Below are positions 54,043 to 64,000 of a stretch of DNA of 64,000 nucleotides, in pieces. The stretch is taken from contig CAUJLY010000001.1 in assembly GCA_963281155.1 (NCBI GenBank), positions 1,860,001 through 1,924,000 of the forward strand, written 5' to 3'. The notes beneath the pieces are model-generated. The model was not told where the DNA came from. It saw only the letters and a program-made list of their open reading frames with translations, and searched no databases. Each line of letters begins with the position of its first letter. The first letter of the stretch is position 1. The position numbers and the translations under genes are program-made. This DNA is from Rhabditophanes sp. KR3021. Taxonomy: Eukaryota > Nematoda > Chromadorea > Rhabditida > Alloionematidae.

Positions 54043-55479
54043 ATGTATGACAAAGAATTAAGCAAGAGAAAAGTTAGTATTAACAATAATATTAGTTCTG
54101 GTATTAATGTTAAGAAAACTTCTATTTTATTGCCTTGTAAGGTTTGCAAAACTCCAACAGGTAATCTTATCAAATTTATCTTAATTTGTATCAATTGCTT
54201 GTAGCTGAATGTCATTATAGCGTCATTTGCTGTAATTCGGATAAAATCTTTTTCAGAAGATACGTGACCAAAGGTGAATTTCCAGAATGCAAAGATGGTG
54301 ATTGCAGCGAAAGAAATGAAGTTTTCAAATGTCGGCCGTGTAGATATACAATGTGTTTAAAAGCAGGAATGGATCCTCAGGGTAAATTTATTCTATTCTA
54401 TACGTAATCATTTGTTTGTAGAAGTCTTTCGTCGCAAAGCCGAAAGAGCAAAACATTTACAGGAATCTCTAGATAATGAAAAGTACAACAACATTATTCG
54501 ACAGAATGAGTTACATAATATAAAACTACTAGAAAGTGAAGATGAAAATAATGTAATTGAAATCAAAGATGAAGATGTCATTAAGCAAGAATATATGGAA
54601 CCTGTAGGAAAAAAAGTCACTTCCTATAAAAAGCAATGCCTGCCATTAATTACAGAAGAATATTATATTAAAAAGACTAATGAATATAGTCATGTTATTG
54701 GCAGAATGTTTTATATTGAAAAATGTTACCAATTGTTAAGAAACCATACATTTCATTTCAAAAAATCGTCTAATATATCCATCTATGATTTATTTAATAC
54801 CCCTAGTACTATTGGAATGATTCATAGAATTGATGGGGAATCCTTTCGATATGGTCAAACTATTAGTAAGGATGTTGTTTATAGACATAGGCTTCAGGAT
54901 TGTTTATGCTTGGTTGTTAACTATGTAAAGACATTGACGTTCTTTCAAAATTTGTCTTTTAGAGACCAAAAGGAATTGATGAAGGCCGCTGCAGCTTCTT
55001 CATTAATGATTGATAGCTGTTATTACTCGTACTATGAAAACTATAATACCATTCATTGCCCAGATGGCTTTCAGCCAATTTTGCTAATTTCGCCGATTCG
55101 TCCCATTGATAAAATGGTTTGTGTGGATTTGGTCACTTTATTTCACAAAGTTCAAATTACACCGGAGGAGTTTTGCTTCCTGCGGGTCATTGTTTTTTGT
55201 GATCAAATACCGCCAGAAGTAACAAACGATGGTAAAGAAATAATTCGAAAGGAGAAAATATATCAATGTAATGCTTTTATATTTTACTTGAAGCAAACTT
55301 TAGGAATTCCTGCTGGTCCCAAACGATTCAATCAAATAATGAATTTATTAAAAGAGATCAAAGTATTTGGAAATGCTCTAAAAGAATATCATATGATTGA
55401 ATTACTAATTCAAGGAGCTTCTAAAAATGCACAGAAAAGAGAACTTTTACCAGTCACTAAATATTTAATGTCTCTTTAA
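54043..55479 (+). CDS. Supplementary nuclear hormone receptor
   Basis: Exons 54043-54160, 54205-54381 and 54422-55479 with introns of 44 and 40 nt give 450 aa. The DNA-binding domain is split over exons 1-3: CKVCKTPTAECHYSVICCNS, DKIFFRRYVTKG, CKDGDC and FKCRPCRYTMCLKAGM. The first finger has CNSDKIFFRR instead of the usual C.(A/G)C..FFRR P-box, suggesting altered DNA specificity. The exon-3 ligand-binding domain includes VVNYVKTLTFFQNLSFRDQK and ends with LPVTKYLMSL. ATTTCAG lies 8 bases before the ATG. It is unrelated in layout to the giant receptor at 21-25 kb. Confidence 0.85.
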
Positions 55480-56066
55480 TTTTATAATAATCAGTAATAA
55501 ATATCGCAAAGTATCTGGTTTCAATATTAATTCATTTAGATCCATTTTTACTTATATTACACCTTTAAAGAGGATTAATTAAATAACACATATTTTTAAT
55601 CACTTTATTCTCTAAAGTTTTAAGAAAAGAAAATCATTTCATAAAGATCTTACTAGGTATAAATATTTTGCTTCCATAAGGAAAAATAAACTTGTTCAAA
55701 TGTATAGATCTTTGTTAATTTTATCGTCTTTTCAATTAACTCATTATTGAACAATATTGTGTTTCGATATGCTATCAATTATAAATTCATTTGAATCGCT
55801 TTCATCAGATCTTAAAGTTGATTAAATTTCATAACTGATAATGACGTAGGTTGTAGACTATAACTTTTATTATACTGTTATAGTTTGATTTAGAAAATGT
55901 AGTTTTTCCTATCTTGTTTAAGAAAGTGTTTAATTAAAGCAGTTTATCTCAGAGCAATCAGTTCATCTGAATAAAACATGCATTTTGTATTCAAAAATAA
56001 AATAAAGGTATATTTGATAATACTCTTAATATAATCACGCCAATGTGACTGATTTTTCAATCTAGA
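55480..56066. other. Spacer, nothing seen
   Basis: AT-rich DNA between the nuclear receptor and the P450 relic. No gene seen. Confidence 0.4.
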
Positions 56067-57273
56067 ATGTTTTCATTTGTATTAAGTATTATACTCGGAT
56101 TTATTGTATTATATGTAGTAAACTTTTACTGCAACGTAACCAAGTTACCTAGAGGTCCTTTTCCATTTCCTCTGATTGGTGATGCATATCAATTCGACCC
56201 TAAACAACTTCATAAATGGATTCTGAAGCAAAGAGTAAATTATGGTGCATTTTCTTATATTTAATTTTAGGAAATATACGGGTCAATGTTTACCATATAT
56301 AGTGCTAGCAAATGTGAAAACAATCAAAGAAGCTTTAGGCACACGGTGAATTTTTTGCTCCTAGAACATTCACATTTCCAAATACTATTTTTCATGATAT
56401 TGATAATCCGAATGTTGGTGTCGCTTTGTCAACAGGTTTGGAAAATATACTTAATAAAAATTAATATTTGTAGGCGATATGTAGCAAACTCAGCGTCGTT
56501 TAATTCTTAAGATAATGAGAGATTTTGGAATGAGAAGACCATTGATGAAAGATAAAGTTATTTTGCTCAGAAATGAATTAATTGAACACACGGATTCGCT
56601 TGAAGATAAGAGCCACGCTAATTTCCCACACATAATACAATTGACCATTGGAGATATTATTAATTCCATATGCTTTGCTTTTAGTTATCCATACAATGAC
56701 GCAAAGGATTTTTATACTTTACGGACTTAGTAGATGCATCTTTTTGGATTGGATCACGTTGGCAGTTTAGAGTCTTATCGATGTGTCCTACGTTAGCCGA
56801 TACTAAATTTGTAAAAATTATCTGTTTTATAATTTCTTTAATGGCAATAGAACATTAACCGAAATAAATCTTGAACGTATTCACAAGGCTAGGGCAATTC
56901 ATAATCCAAATGATGAATCTCAAAATTTCGTTCATGCTGCTATGAAAGAAATAAATGCGAAGGATTCAAAATATCCCTTCTTAAATGACGAGCATATTAA
57001 TGCAGTGGCCTTTGACATGTATGTAGCGGGTCAAGAAACAAATGATTTTCTAATTAAAAAATACATTATTTTTATACATTTAGGTACTACAACAATTAAG
57101 TGGTTAGTTCTTATTTTGATGAAATGCCCGGATATACAGCAAAAAATATTTGAAGATATACTTCGCATCGTTGAACTTGAAACTGAGATGAAACTTTGGC
57201 ACAAAAATTTGCTTCCATACACAATGGCGTTTATTAATGAAAGTCAAATATTGGTAAGCTTAAACATTCACTG
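56067..57273 (+). pseudogene. Cytochrome P450 pseudogene
   Basis: The start looks normal: an N-terminal membrane anchor (SFVLSIILGFIVLYVVNFYC) and the Pro-rich hinge LPRGPFPFPLIGDAYQFD, then a 36-nt intron. Later parts can be followed only by changing frame: VLANVKTIKEALGTR, EFFAPRTFTFPNTIF, QRRLILKIMRDFG, DLVDASFWIGSRWQF, and the oxygen-binding helix region AGQETN...TIKWLVLILMKCPDI. A TAG at 56482-56484 replaces the Trp codon of the conserved W-x-x-x-R helix C. The donor after GQETN is GATTTT rather than GT. The heme-binding FxxGxxxC exon is absent downstream. It belonged to a CYP2-like worm family and is clearly dead. Confidence 0.85.
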
Positions 57274-57914
57274 ACTTTCATTAAGTCGAATGTATGTATA
57301 TTTTCATGCTTAACAAGTGAAGGTGTATAACTAATAAATATTCAATTTCCATATGTTATCAAAACTAATTTTACTTATGATTAATAAAACAGTTTATTCC
57401 TCCATTCTTTGAATTTACATTAATCTATGTGTTCATTATTTAAGAAGAATTAACAAGAATAAATAAGATATTTTTAGAAGTACTTTAAAATTACTGAATC
57501 TCATAGGATGTAAAAGAAATCATAATTCCCTAAGCTTCTTTTTAAACGTTAAAACATTTATTAAAAATCTAATGGTAGCATTTTAGACACATATTACAAC
57601 CTGCTAATTCTATAAAACAAATTTATAGCATAATAAATAATGTTAAAAAGTCTGGCAGAAACTTTTAATATATTTATAAAACATATTTTTAACGCAATAC
57701 ATAACGTTAAAAAGTTGACAGAAACTCTTGATATATTTATAGTTTAATAAATGAAACTTAAAAAGTTGACAGAAATCTTTAATATGTTGACAATTTTTAA
57801 TATTTAGTAAGAAGTACTTATTAGCGAAGAGTACAAGGAAGTGGCTAATATTAATAAAAAGAATTTATAAAGTTGATTAAAATTTATTTATGCATCGTTT
57901 CTTGAACAAAAAAA
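57274..57914. repeat. AT-rich spacer with a short tandem repeat
   Basis: Three related copies begin near 57642, 57706 and 57758, sharing TTAAAAAGT(C/T)G(A/G)CAGAAA followed by CTTTAATAT or similar. The period is 52-64 bp. No coding content. Confidence 0.5.
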
Positions 57915-58415
57915 TTAGAAAGGCAAGGATAAATTCTTAATCTTATAAAAATTATCTGTTAGTTTATCTGCCAAAGTTCTAGTACAATAGTCTGTATCAC
58001 ATCCGCATAATTTGTGAGTATACTCATCCGGAGACAAAAAATTGCCCGTTATACTTTCACAAATATAATCAGGATTAGAATAATTATTTGCCTAGAGATG
58101 TTAATTAAATTAAATTGATATAGAACTCACAGCATGATTAGCTCTCATTGTTTTTTCATCGACTCCTCGTCCAATATACTTATTATTGTAAAGAATAGCT
58201 GTATCAAAGCATCCCACATAGATTCCAGAAAAATATCTGTCATCGTCCATTCGAGTATTTTCCAAAAAACCACAAGTTTTACATTTATCAGTTATTGCAA
58301 ATGGTTCTCGTGAGACATATTCAAATCCACGTACTCTAAAATGCATGAATTGATCACATTTAATAGACCAGGATATTTTAAATAGAATAAACAAACACAA
58401 AACTAAAAGCTTCAT
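57915..58415 (-). CDS. Secreted Cys-rich three-finger-like protein
   Basis: Exons 58131-58415 and 57915-58091 with a 39-nt intron give 153 aa. Signal peptide MKLLVLCLFILFKISWSIK is followed by CDQFMHFRVRGFEYVSREPF, CKTCGF and GIYVGCFDTAILY. The second exon has CES and CGCDTDYCTRTL. The C-x-C-x4-C near the end recalls the Ly6/ET ending, but there is no hydrophobic GPI tail, so it is probably fully secreted. TATAAAAG (minus strand) lies about 36-42 bp before the ATG. Paralogous to the next gene; function unknown. Confidence 0.7.
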
Positions 58416-58555
58416 CGCGATTTAGTTCGAATTAACGAAGATTCTAAGCTTTTATAGTTGATCAGTGAAATTTTTTTGGTTTAATCGGTGCATTATTAAC
58501 ATAAACTCAACCTTCAAAAGGATATAACTCATTTATTTAAAGCGATCATTTTTTA

Positions 58556-59022
58556 TTAATATTCAACAAAGTTATCTCGGAGTTTATTAGCATATCCTCT
58601 AGAACAATAATCCTTATTGCAGCAACAGATTTGAGTAGTAAACACCTTCCCCTCATTATAGACAATTGTAGCTCCTGAGCAAAAGGCTGTATTTGATTCC
58701 AAGTTTTTCTAAAATCTGGTTAAATTTTAAATAAATTTCTCCTTACATTGCAAGTTTCCTGAAATTCAGTTACATTCAAGTCCTGTGAACCGTAAGATCT
58801 GGCATAAAGAGTAGCAGTATCCAGACATCCGATATAAACTCCTTTGAAAGTCTTTCCATTATCCTCATTTGACTCATAAAAGCCACAGGCTTGGCATCTT
58901 TCAGTAACCGAGAAAGGATTATTTGATGAGTAGCGTTGTCCGTCAACCTGATAATCCATATACTTATCGCATTTAAGACCAAAGGCGATTTGGAAAGAAA
59001 TAATGAAAAGTATAAATTTCAT
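58556..59022 (-). CDS. Secreted Cys-rich three-finger-like protein, paralogue
   Basis: Exons 58747-59022 and 58556-58708 with a 38-nt intron give 142 aa. Signal peptide MKFILFIISFQIAFGLK is followed by CDKYMDYQVDGQRYSSNNPF, CQACGF, GVYIGCLDTATLY and the second-exon QICCCNKDYCSRGYANKLRD. The residues shared with the 57915-58415 gene (NPFSVTERC against EPFAITDKC; GCLDTATLY against GCFDTAILY) show tandem duplication with the intron kept at the same place. TATAAAAG sits about 40-48 bp before the ATG. No GPI tail. Confidence 0.7.
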
Positions 59023-59323
59023 CTTATGCGGCCAGATTAAAATATCAATATAAATTTTACACTTTTATAGTGAAATTAATTACACATCGAAAGTTAATAC
59101 TGGAATTTAACCACACCTTCGTCTAAAAGAGAGTGATGTATGGAGTGGGACATCACTATTAATCAAATATGGCCTTAGTTCAAATTTCAAACATCATTAA
59201 TTACTTTTATTGGATTAAAAAAATATATAAAGATTGATGTAGGAAATAAAGCTATTAATAATTATTTGATGTCAGCTGAAAAGTTGATTTTAAGAACTTT
59301 ATTAATGTTTGCATGTTTTTAAG

Positions 59324-60201
<878 letters not shown>

Positions 60202-60283
60202 ACCGCGATGGCCGAGCGGTTAAGGCGTTGGACTTAAGTTCCAATCCCATTATGGGTCGTGGGTTCGAACCCCACTTGCGGTA
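60202..60283 (+). tRNA. tRNA-Leu (anticodon UAA)
   Basis: A complete class II tRNA. The acceptor stem ACCGCGA pairs with TTGCGGT, followed by discriminator A. A-box TGGCCGAGCGG, anticodon stem TTGGA/TCCAA around loop CTTAAGT (anticodon TAA), long variable arm (TCCCATTATGGGTC region), and B-box GGTTCGAACC. No intron. TTTT terminator starts six bases downstream. The long variable arm and anticodon fit Leu decoding UUA. Confidence 0.96.
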
Positions 60284-61075
60284 GACTTTTTGGAGTTATA
60301 AAAATAAACATGATTCAAATACAAACAGATTCGTTCGTTATTTTAGGTTTTTCTGGGTGAACGTTTATTCAAGCGGGAGAGTTCGATGACATCAATCTTT
60401 ATTATCTAACTAATACAAATTTGTCGCGGAAATATCTTTTATCTTTCTAACAATATCAAACTGTGTATAAAAGTGTAATTATGAAACATTGGGATCTTGA
60501 CAAAAATGTAAAATGTGCAAAAAGTCTTTAGATAATTTCATATTTAAACGTTTTGAATATATAGAAGTTTATAGTTAGATCCTGATTTTAAGAATCCAAG
60601 ACCTAAAATTACAGCAGAAGTGATAGTATTAAAATACTAATCTTTAAAAATAACTCATATAGGATTATTTTAGGTCCAAATCGTATTAACATTTAGCAGT
60701 TGAGTTTACTATTACTTTAAAATGTTGACTGTGCTACGTTCCACTAGCATATTTCTTGAATGGAATAGAGTTTGAGATGCTTTTATTGAAAAGTATAAAA
60801 AGTGGCTTCATACAGATCAAATGGAAGCTATAAAATAGCATTTTAATGCAAACAAACTGAATTATTTTATTATGGAATCAAACAAGGTGGTATTTTTGTG
60901 GATAAAGTTTGTTTTGTAGCTGATGAATCTGTTTAATTGGATAATGATGTAGTTATTTTTTAATAAAACTTCCATAAATAACATCTAAATTTAATTTTGC
61001 AAAATTTGAATAAATAGGCCTATTGCAAAATGACTATGTAATGACTCAAACTAAATAAAAATCACAGTCTTTAAA
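60284..61075. other. Spacer with a possible small relic
   Basis: Around 60780-60900 a plus frame reads DAFIEKYKKWLHTDQMEAIK, stop, then HFNANKLNYF. It is protein-like but broken by a TAG and without a start. Otherwise empty. Confidence 0.25.
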
Positions 61076-61886
61076 ATGTCCAAACTCCTAAAAGCCTTTC
61101 TGTCAAATCCTCCAGCTACTCACTACCTTTCAAGATCTCTTACAACTAAGCGGAATCCTAACATACAAATTCGCATGTCTCAGGGCTCCGATACGTCACA
61201 AATACGCAAATTATTGTACGAAGACTTTTTGCAGAATGAACCCGTAAGCCAATTTATATTATCACTAACATAAAAAATATGACTTTGCTTAGATTGCCAG
61301 AATTCTTCAAATAACAGCCGAGGATTGCAAGGTTTATTTTGAATCTCTTTTGGGACACCCATTTACAAAAGAACACAGTATCTGTGCTGTTGATCAAGAG
61401 AAAGATAGGGTAATCGGGGTTTTGATCAGTACCCTTACATCCTCTTTGCCAAATTAAAACATCTGACTTTTGATGAAAATCTGAATACTGACGCTACAGT
61501 TGGAATTGACAAAGACTCTGACATAGGTAAATTTAGAGCGATTATCAAGCAGACTAAGACTGAAAGTACGGCTATTATACCTAAGGGTTGTCATACTTTA
61601 ATTAGACATGAACTCATTTCGGTTCCAATTAATTATGGCGGCTGTGGGGTCGGCCAAAGAATGTGTACAGAAGGATTAGATATGCTTATTAAGAAGGTAA
61701 TTTAAAATGGAAAATTGAACATAAATATTCATTTTTAGGTTCCTGAAATTCAATTCTCTTGGACAGAATCAACTAGTGAATACAGTTTTAAAGCTACTTC
61801 CAAGGTTGAAATATTCTGACTTTGGACTCAAAACTGGACACAATGGAACTAAAGCCGTTTATGGTGTTTATAGAAAGTATCAGTAA
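61076..61886 (+). pseudogene. GNAT-family acetyltransferase gene with frameshifts
   Basis: The ATG at 61076 begins a basic leader (MSKLLKAFLSNPPATHYLSR). The GNAT start follows (IRKLLYEDFLQNEP), then a 48-nt intron and AVDQEKDRVIGVLI. The frame then shifts near 61425 to reach YPYILFAKLKHLTFDE. The acetyl-CoA-binding loop GGCGVGQRMCTEGLDMLIKK is intact, then another intron, a second shift near 61805, and the C-terminus YSDFGLKTGHNGTKAVYGVY. Both shifts lie at short homopolymers (TTTT, GG), so they could be assembly errors; otherwise a pseudogene. Arylalkylamine-type N-acetyltransferases of worms have this plan. Confidence 0.6.
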
Positions 61887-61968
61887 ATGATTATTATTGC
61901 TAATTTGCGTCACTTTGATTTAAAAATAAGATGTATTAATAAACTGTTTTTATGAAATGAATTTATAA

Positions 61969-63963
61969 TTAAAATCTTTCATAATAGGAATTTTGTCTTT
62001 TTAAAATTATCTTGTAAATGACGAATATTATCCCTATTACTAGAGCTGCTACAATTAATTTTGTTAGAATAGTTGGCCAAACAAAGCCATTCTCTTCACC
62101 TTTCTTTACTAATAAATCAAATAAATGAAGCTCTGATAATGAATCAATCCTTATCCTCATTTGAATTAGTTTTTTTTCAGATGACCTGTGAATTCTTCCT
62201 CCTGCATCATTTAGAATGCGTTCATTCCAGAAAATATCTGTTTCATTGAAAATTCCATCAATCATTCCTACCCAAGATGAATTTGGAGTCAATTTGAAGT
62301 CAAAAACATTTTTTAACTTCGGATCATACAAGTCAAACTTATTTTCAATTGAACTAGGATTTCCTGTCTTAACAAAATTAATAAATGGCTCCATCAACTT
62401 CCTTCTCATCACAAAATCAAACTCGCTAAAGATTCCTTTGTGGGTTCCAATAAAATACGGCATCATTTCACTATGCCCAGGTCTAATATCAGCGGTTAAC
62501 TCCTCAACATACTCATAAGCTGTTCCATTATCAATATAAGAATAAATAAAACCAAAAACATTTTGACCATTCTTTACTCCAACTTCCATTTGATGCAAAT
62601 ATGGCAAGAAAAAATTATTGTCGTCTGCAATGTGCTTGGTCTTGTGCGCATTATCTTTGTACTCTTCTACGCACATTTCAATACCCTTTGATAGATTATG
62701 ATATTGATAAGACGACATTGAGTATTCACAAAATAATTCCAAACTTGTCACATTAACTTTCTCTTGATTCAAAGCATCTACGTAAATAGCTGTTTGTCCT
62801 TCAACTTGTTCTCCCCTTGTCACACCAATCATCATAGGAATACTTGAAGGTCTTATCTCAATTTCCGTGATATCTCCATCAAAAAAAGACCCAATTCCGT
62901 TATCTTGAAACGGACCATTTATGATATGACCCATACGTTCTACGAATTGCTGACTTTCCAACAAATCATCAGCACTTTTACCCTTCATACACCGAATAAC
63001 CTCCTCCACAACCCCCAAATCATCGTAATTCGTATCACCATTTGCACAGCCTAAATGCTCCGCAACAGCTCTACTAATATTTTCATTGTTATCAGGAAAA
63101 GTTGTGTGGTAACGAAAACCAGACATGAAGATTATTTGACTAAAAAGTGAATCTGCCTTTGTTGAAATAGAAATATGACTACTAAGGATCGACCCCGCTG
63201 AGTGGCCTGAGATTGTAACTCTGGAAGGAGAACCACCCAAATTGGCGATTTCACGTTGAACCCACTTTAATCCTTCGATTATATCGAAGAGTTGAATATT
63301 GTTTTGAGTGGAGGTATTTAGATTGATGTTGAGGTTTAATTGGCCCAATATGCCTAATCTATAACTTAGGGAAACAAAGACTATATTTGTTTCGTCATTT
63401 GCGAAGTTATCTACTATTGTTTCTGTTTCAGTTAAAGCCGGGGAATTTAATTTGAAAGAACCGCCGTGGATGTAAACTAAATTAAATCAAGTAAATTAAG
63501 TAAAATGACTTTAGCTTACCCAATACAGGACACTTGCCATTAATTAAACATGTCTTCGAGGAATAAACATTCGCTGAGAGACAATCCTCACCCATCGGAG
63601 CATAATCAGGCTTCAAAGATGTTGCCAATGTTTTCCAGGGACAAATTAAACCAAATTTAGTCGCATCTTTAATTCCAGTCCACGATTCAACTTCCCCAGC
63701 TTTCTGAAAACGAAGTTCATCAAGTGGAGCCTTAGCATAAGGAATTCCCAAGAAAATATATCCTCGTCTTCCGTAATGCGAAACTTCAGTTTGCTTACCC
63801 TCAACAAATCCAGTACTAAAACAAATTCATTTAAATTGATTCAACTAAACAAAACTAACGTCAATTTCCTCAAAGTCAAATAATTTTCCAACTTTCCTTC
63901 ATTAGCATCTTGACATTTTGCAAAATTAATTAAAACAATAAAACTTACAAATATATGAAACAT
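61969..63963 (-). CDS. Membrane-anchored type-B carboxylesterase, one frameshift
   Basis: Exons 63860-63963, 63520-63815 and 61969-63477. Signal peptide MFHIFVSFIVLINFAKCQ is followed by FLGIPYAKAPLDELRF, EDCLSANVY, the oxyanion region VYIHGGSF, the nucleophile elbow ISGHSAGSILSSH (Ser in GxSxG), an acidic member and GHSEMMPYF with the catalytic His. It ends in a TM helix (LIVAALVIGIIFVIYKIIL) with a short cytosolic tail. Family: gut esterase/cholinesterase-like. A four-A run near 63418-63421 carries one base too many, breaking the frame between GGSFKLNSPALTETE and IVDNFAND. As written the protein would stop there. All other elements are intact, so an assembly error or a very recent mutation is likely. 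Confidence 0.75.
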
Positions 63964-64000
63964 CAATATTTTAAAAAGAAAGTACTTCAGAATTAGTAAC

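Overview
The window is eukaryotic and almost certainly from a nematode. The genome is AT-rich. Introns are GT-AG with strong GTAAGT donors, and most are only 36 to 46 nt. Many housekeeping genes have a splice acceptor (T-rich tract plus AG) a few bases before the ATG, as expected for spliced-leader trans-splicing. The gene families also fit: single- and double-domain saposins of the caenopore type, str-like serpentine receptors, supplementary nuclear hormone receptors, an insulin-like peptide with the CC-x3-C-x8-C pattern, Ly6/ET-type three-finger proteins, a LET-767-type reductase, and a TCF with a C-clamp. I cannot name the species from sequence alone.

Layout. 0-5 kb: a frameshifted gene of unknown type, then a tandem cluster of small GPI-tailed Ly6/ET-like secreted proteins on the minus strand, two intact and at least two decayed. 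6-9 kb: a full-length H3 variant with a rewritten tail, head-to-head with a truncated H4 relic, followed by a saposin cluster (one single-domain gene, one relic, one double-domain gene). 9-27 kb: mostly housekeeping genes (FYV7-like rRNA processing factor, mitochondrial ribosomal mL50, RAD23, an ICE2/NARG2-like factor, LET-767/HSD17B12-like reductase, DHFR) mixed with a Thr/Cys-rich secreted protein, unrecognised proteins and a very long nuclear receptor. 27.5-29.7 kb: a complete core histone quartet H4-/H3+/H2A-/H2B+. 30-37 kb: two zinc-finger paralogues, an ETS factor, a six-exon coiled-coil protein and an unknown gene. 38-41.5 kb: very small genes, U2A', and a four-pass membrane protein. 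42-47.5 kb: two paralogous seven-pass receptors and a TCF/POP-1 homologue with beta-catenin-binding, HMG and C-clamp motifs. 47.6-50.2 kb: a five-exon SLC6 transporter. 52-64 kb: a further receptor, a nuclear receptor, a cytochrome P450 pseudogene, two more three-finger-like genes, an insulin-like peptide, tRNA-Leu(UAA), a frameshifted GNAT gene, and a membrane-anchored carboxylesterase with one frameshift.

Two promoter styles can be read directly. Genes for secreted peptides and some receptors carry a TATAAAAG-like box about 31-48 bp before the ATG. Histone genes carry one about 58-77 bp before the ATG. Many housekeeping genes have no TATA box but a splice acceptor touching the ATG. The box spacing helps choose starts (for example Met-8 in the second receptor) and supports a small two-exon gene at 33.1 kb. 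Accessory families show decay (indels, premature stops, truncations), while housekeeping genes are intact.

The most unusual items are the H3 variant/H4 relic pair, the TATA spacing rule, a His-rich open frame directly behind an in-frame stop (12.5 kb), antisense exon-like fragments inside unusually long introns of RAD23 and the SLC6 gene, two tiny ORFs separated by one base (38.9 kb), and a 75-bp repeat that begins inside the 3' coding end of a receptor.
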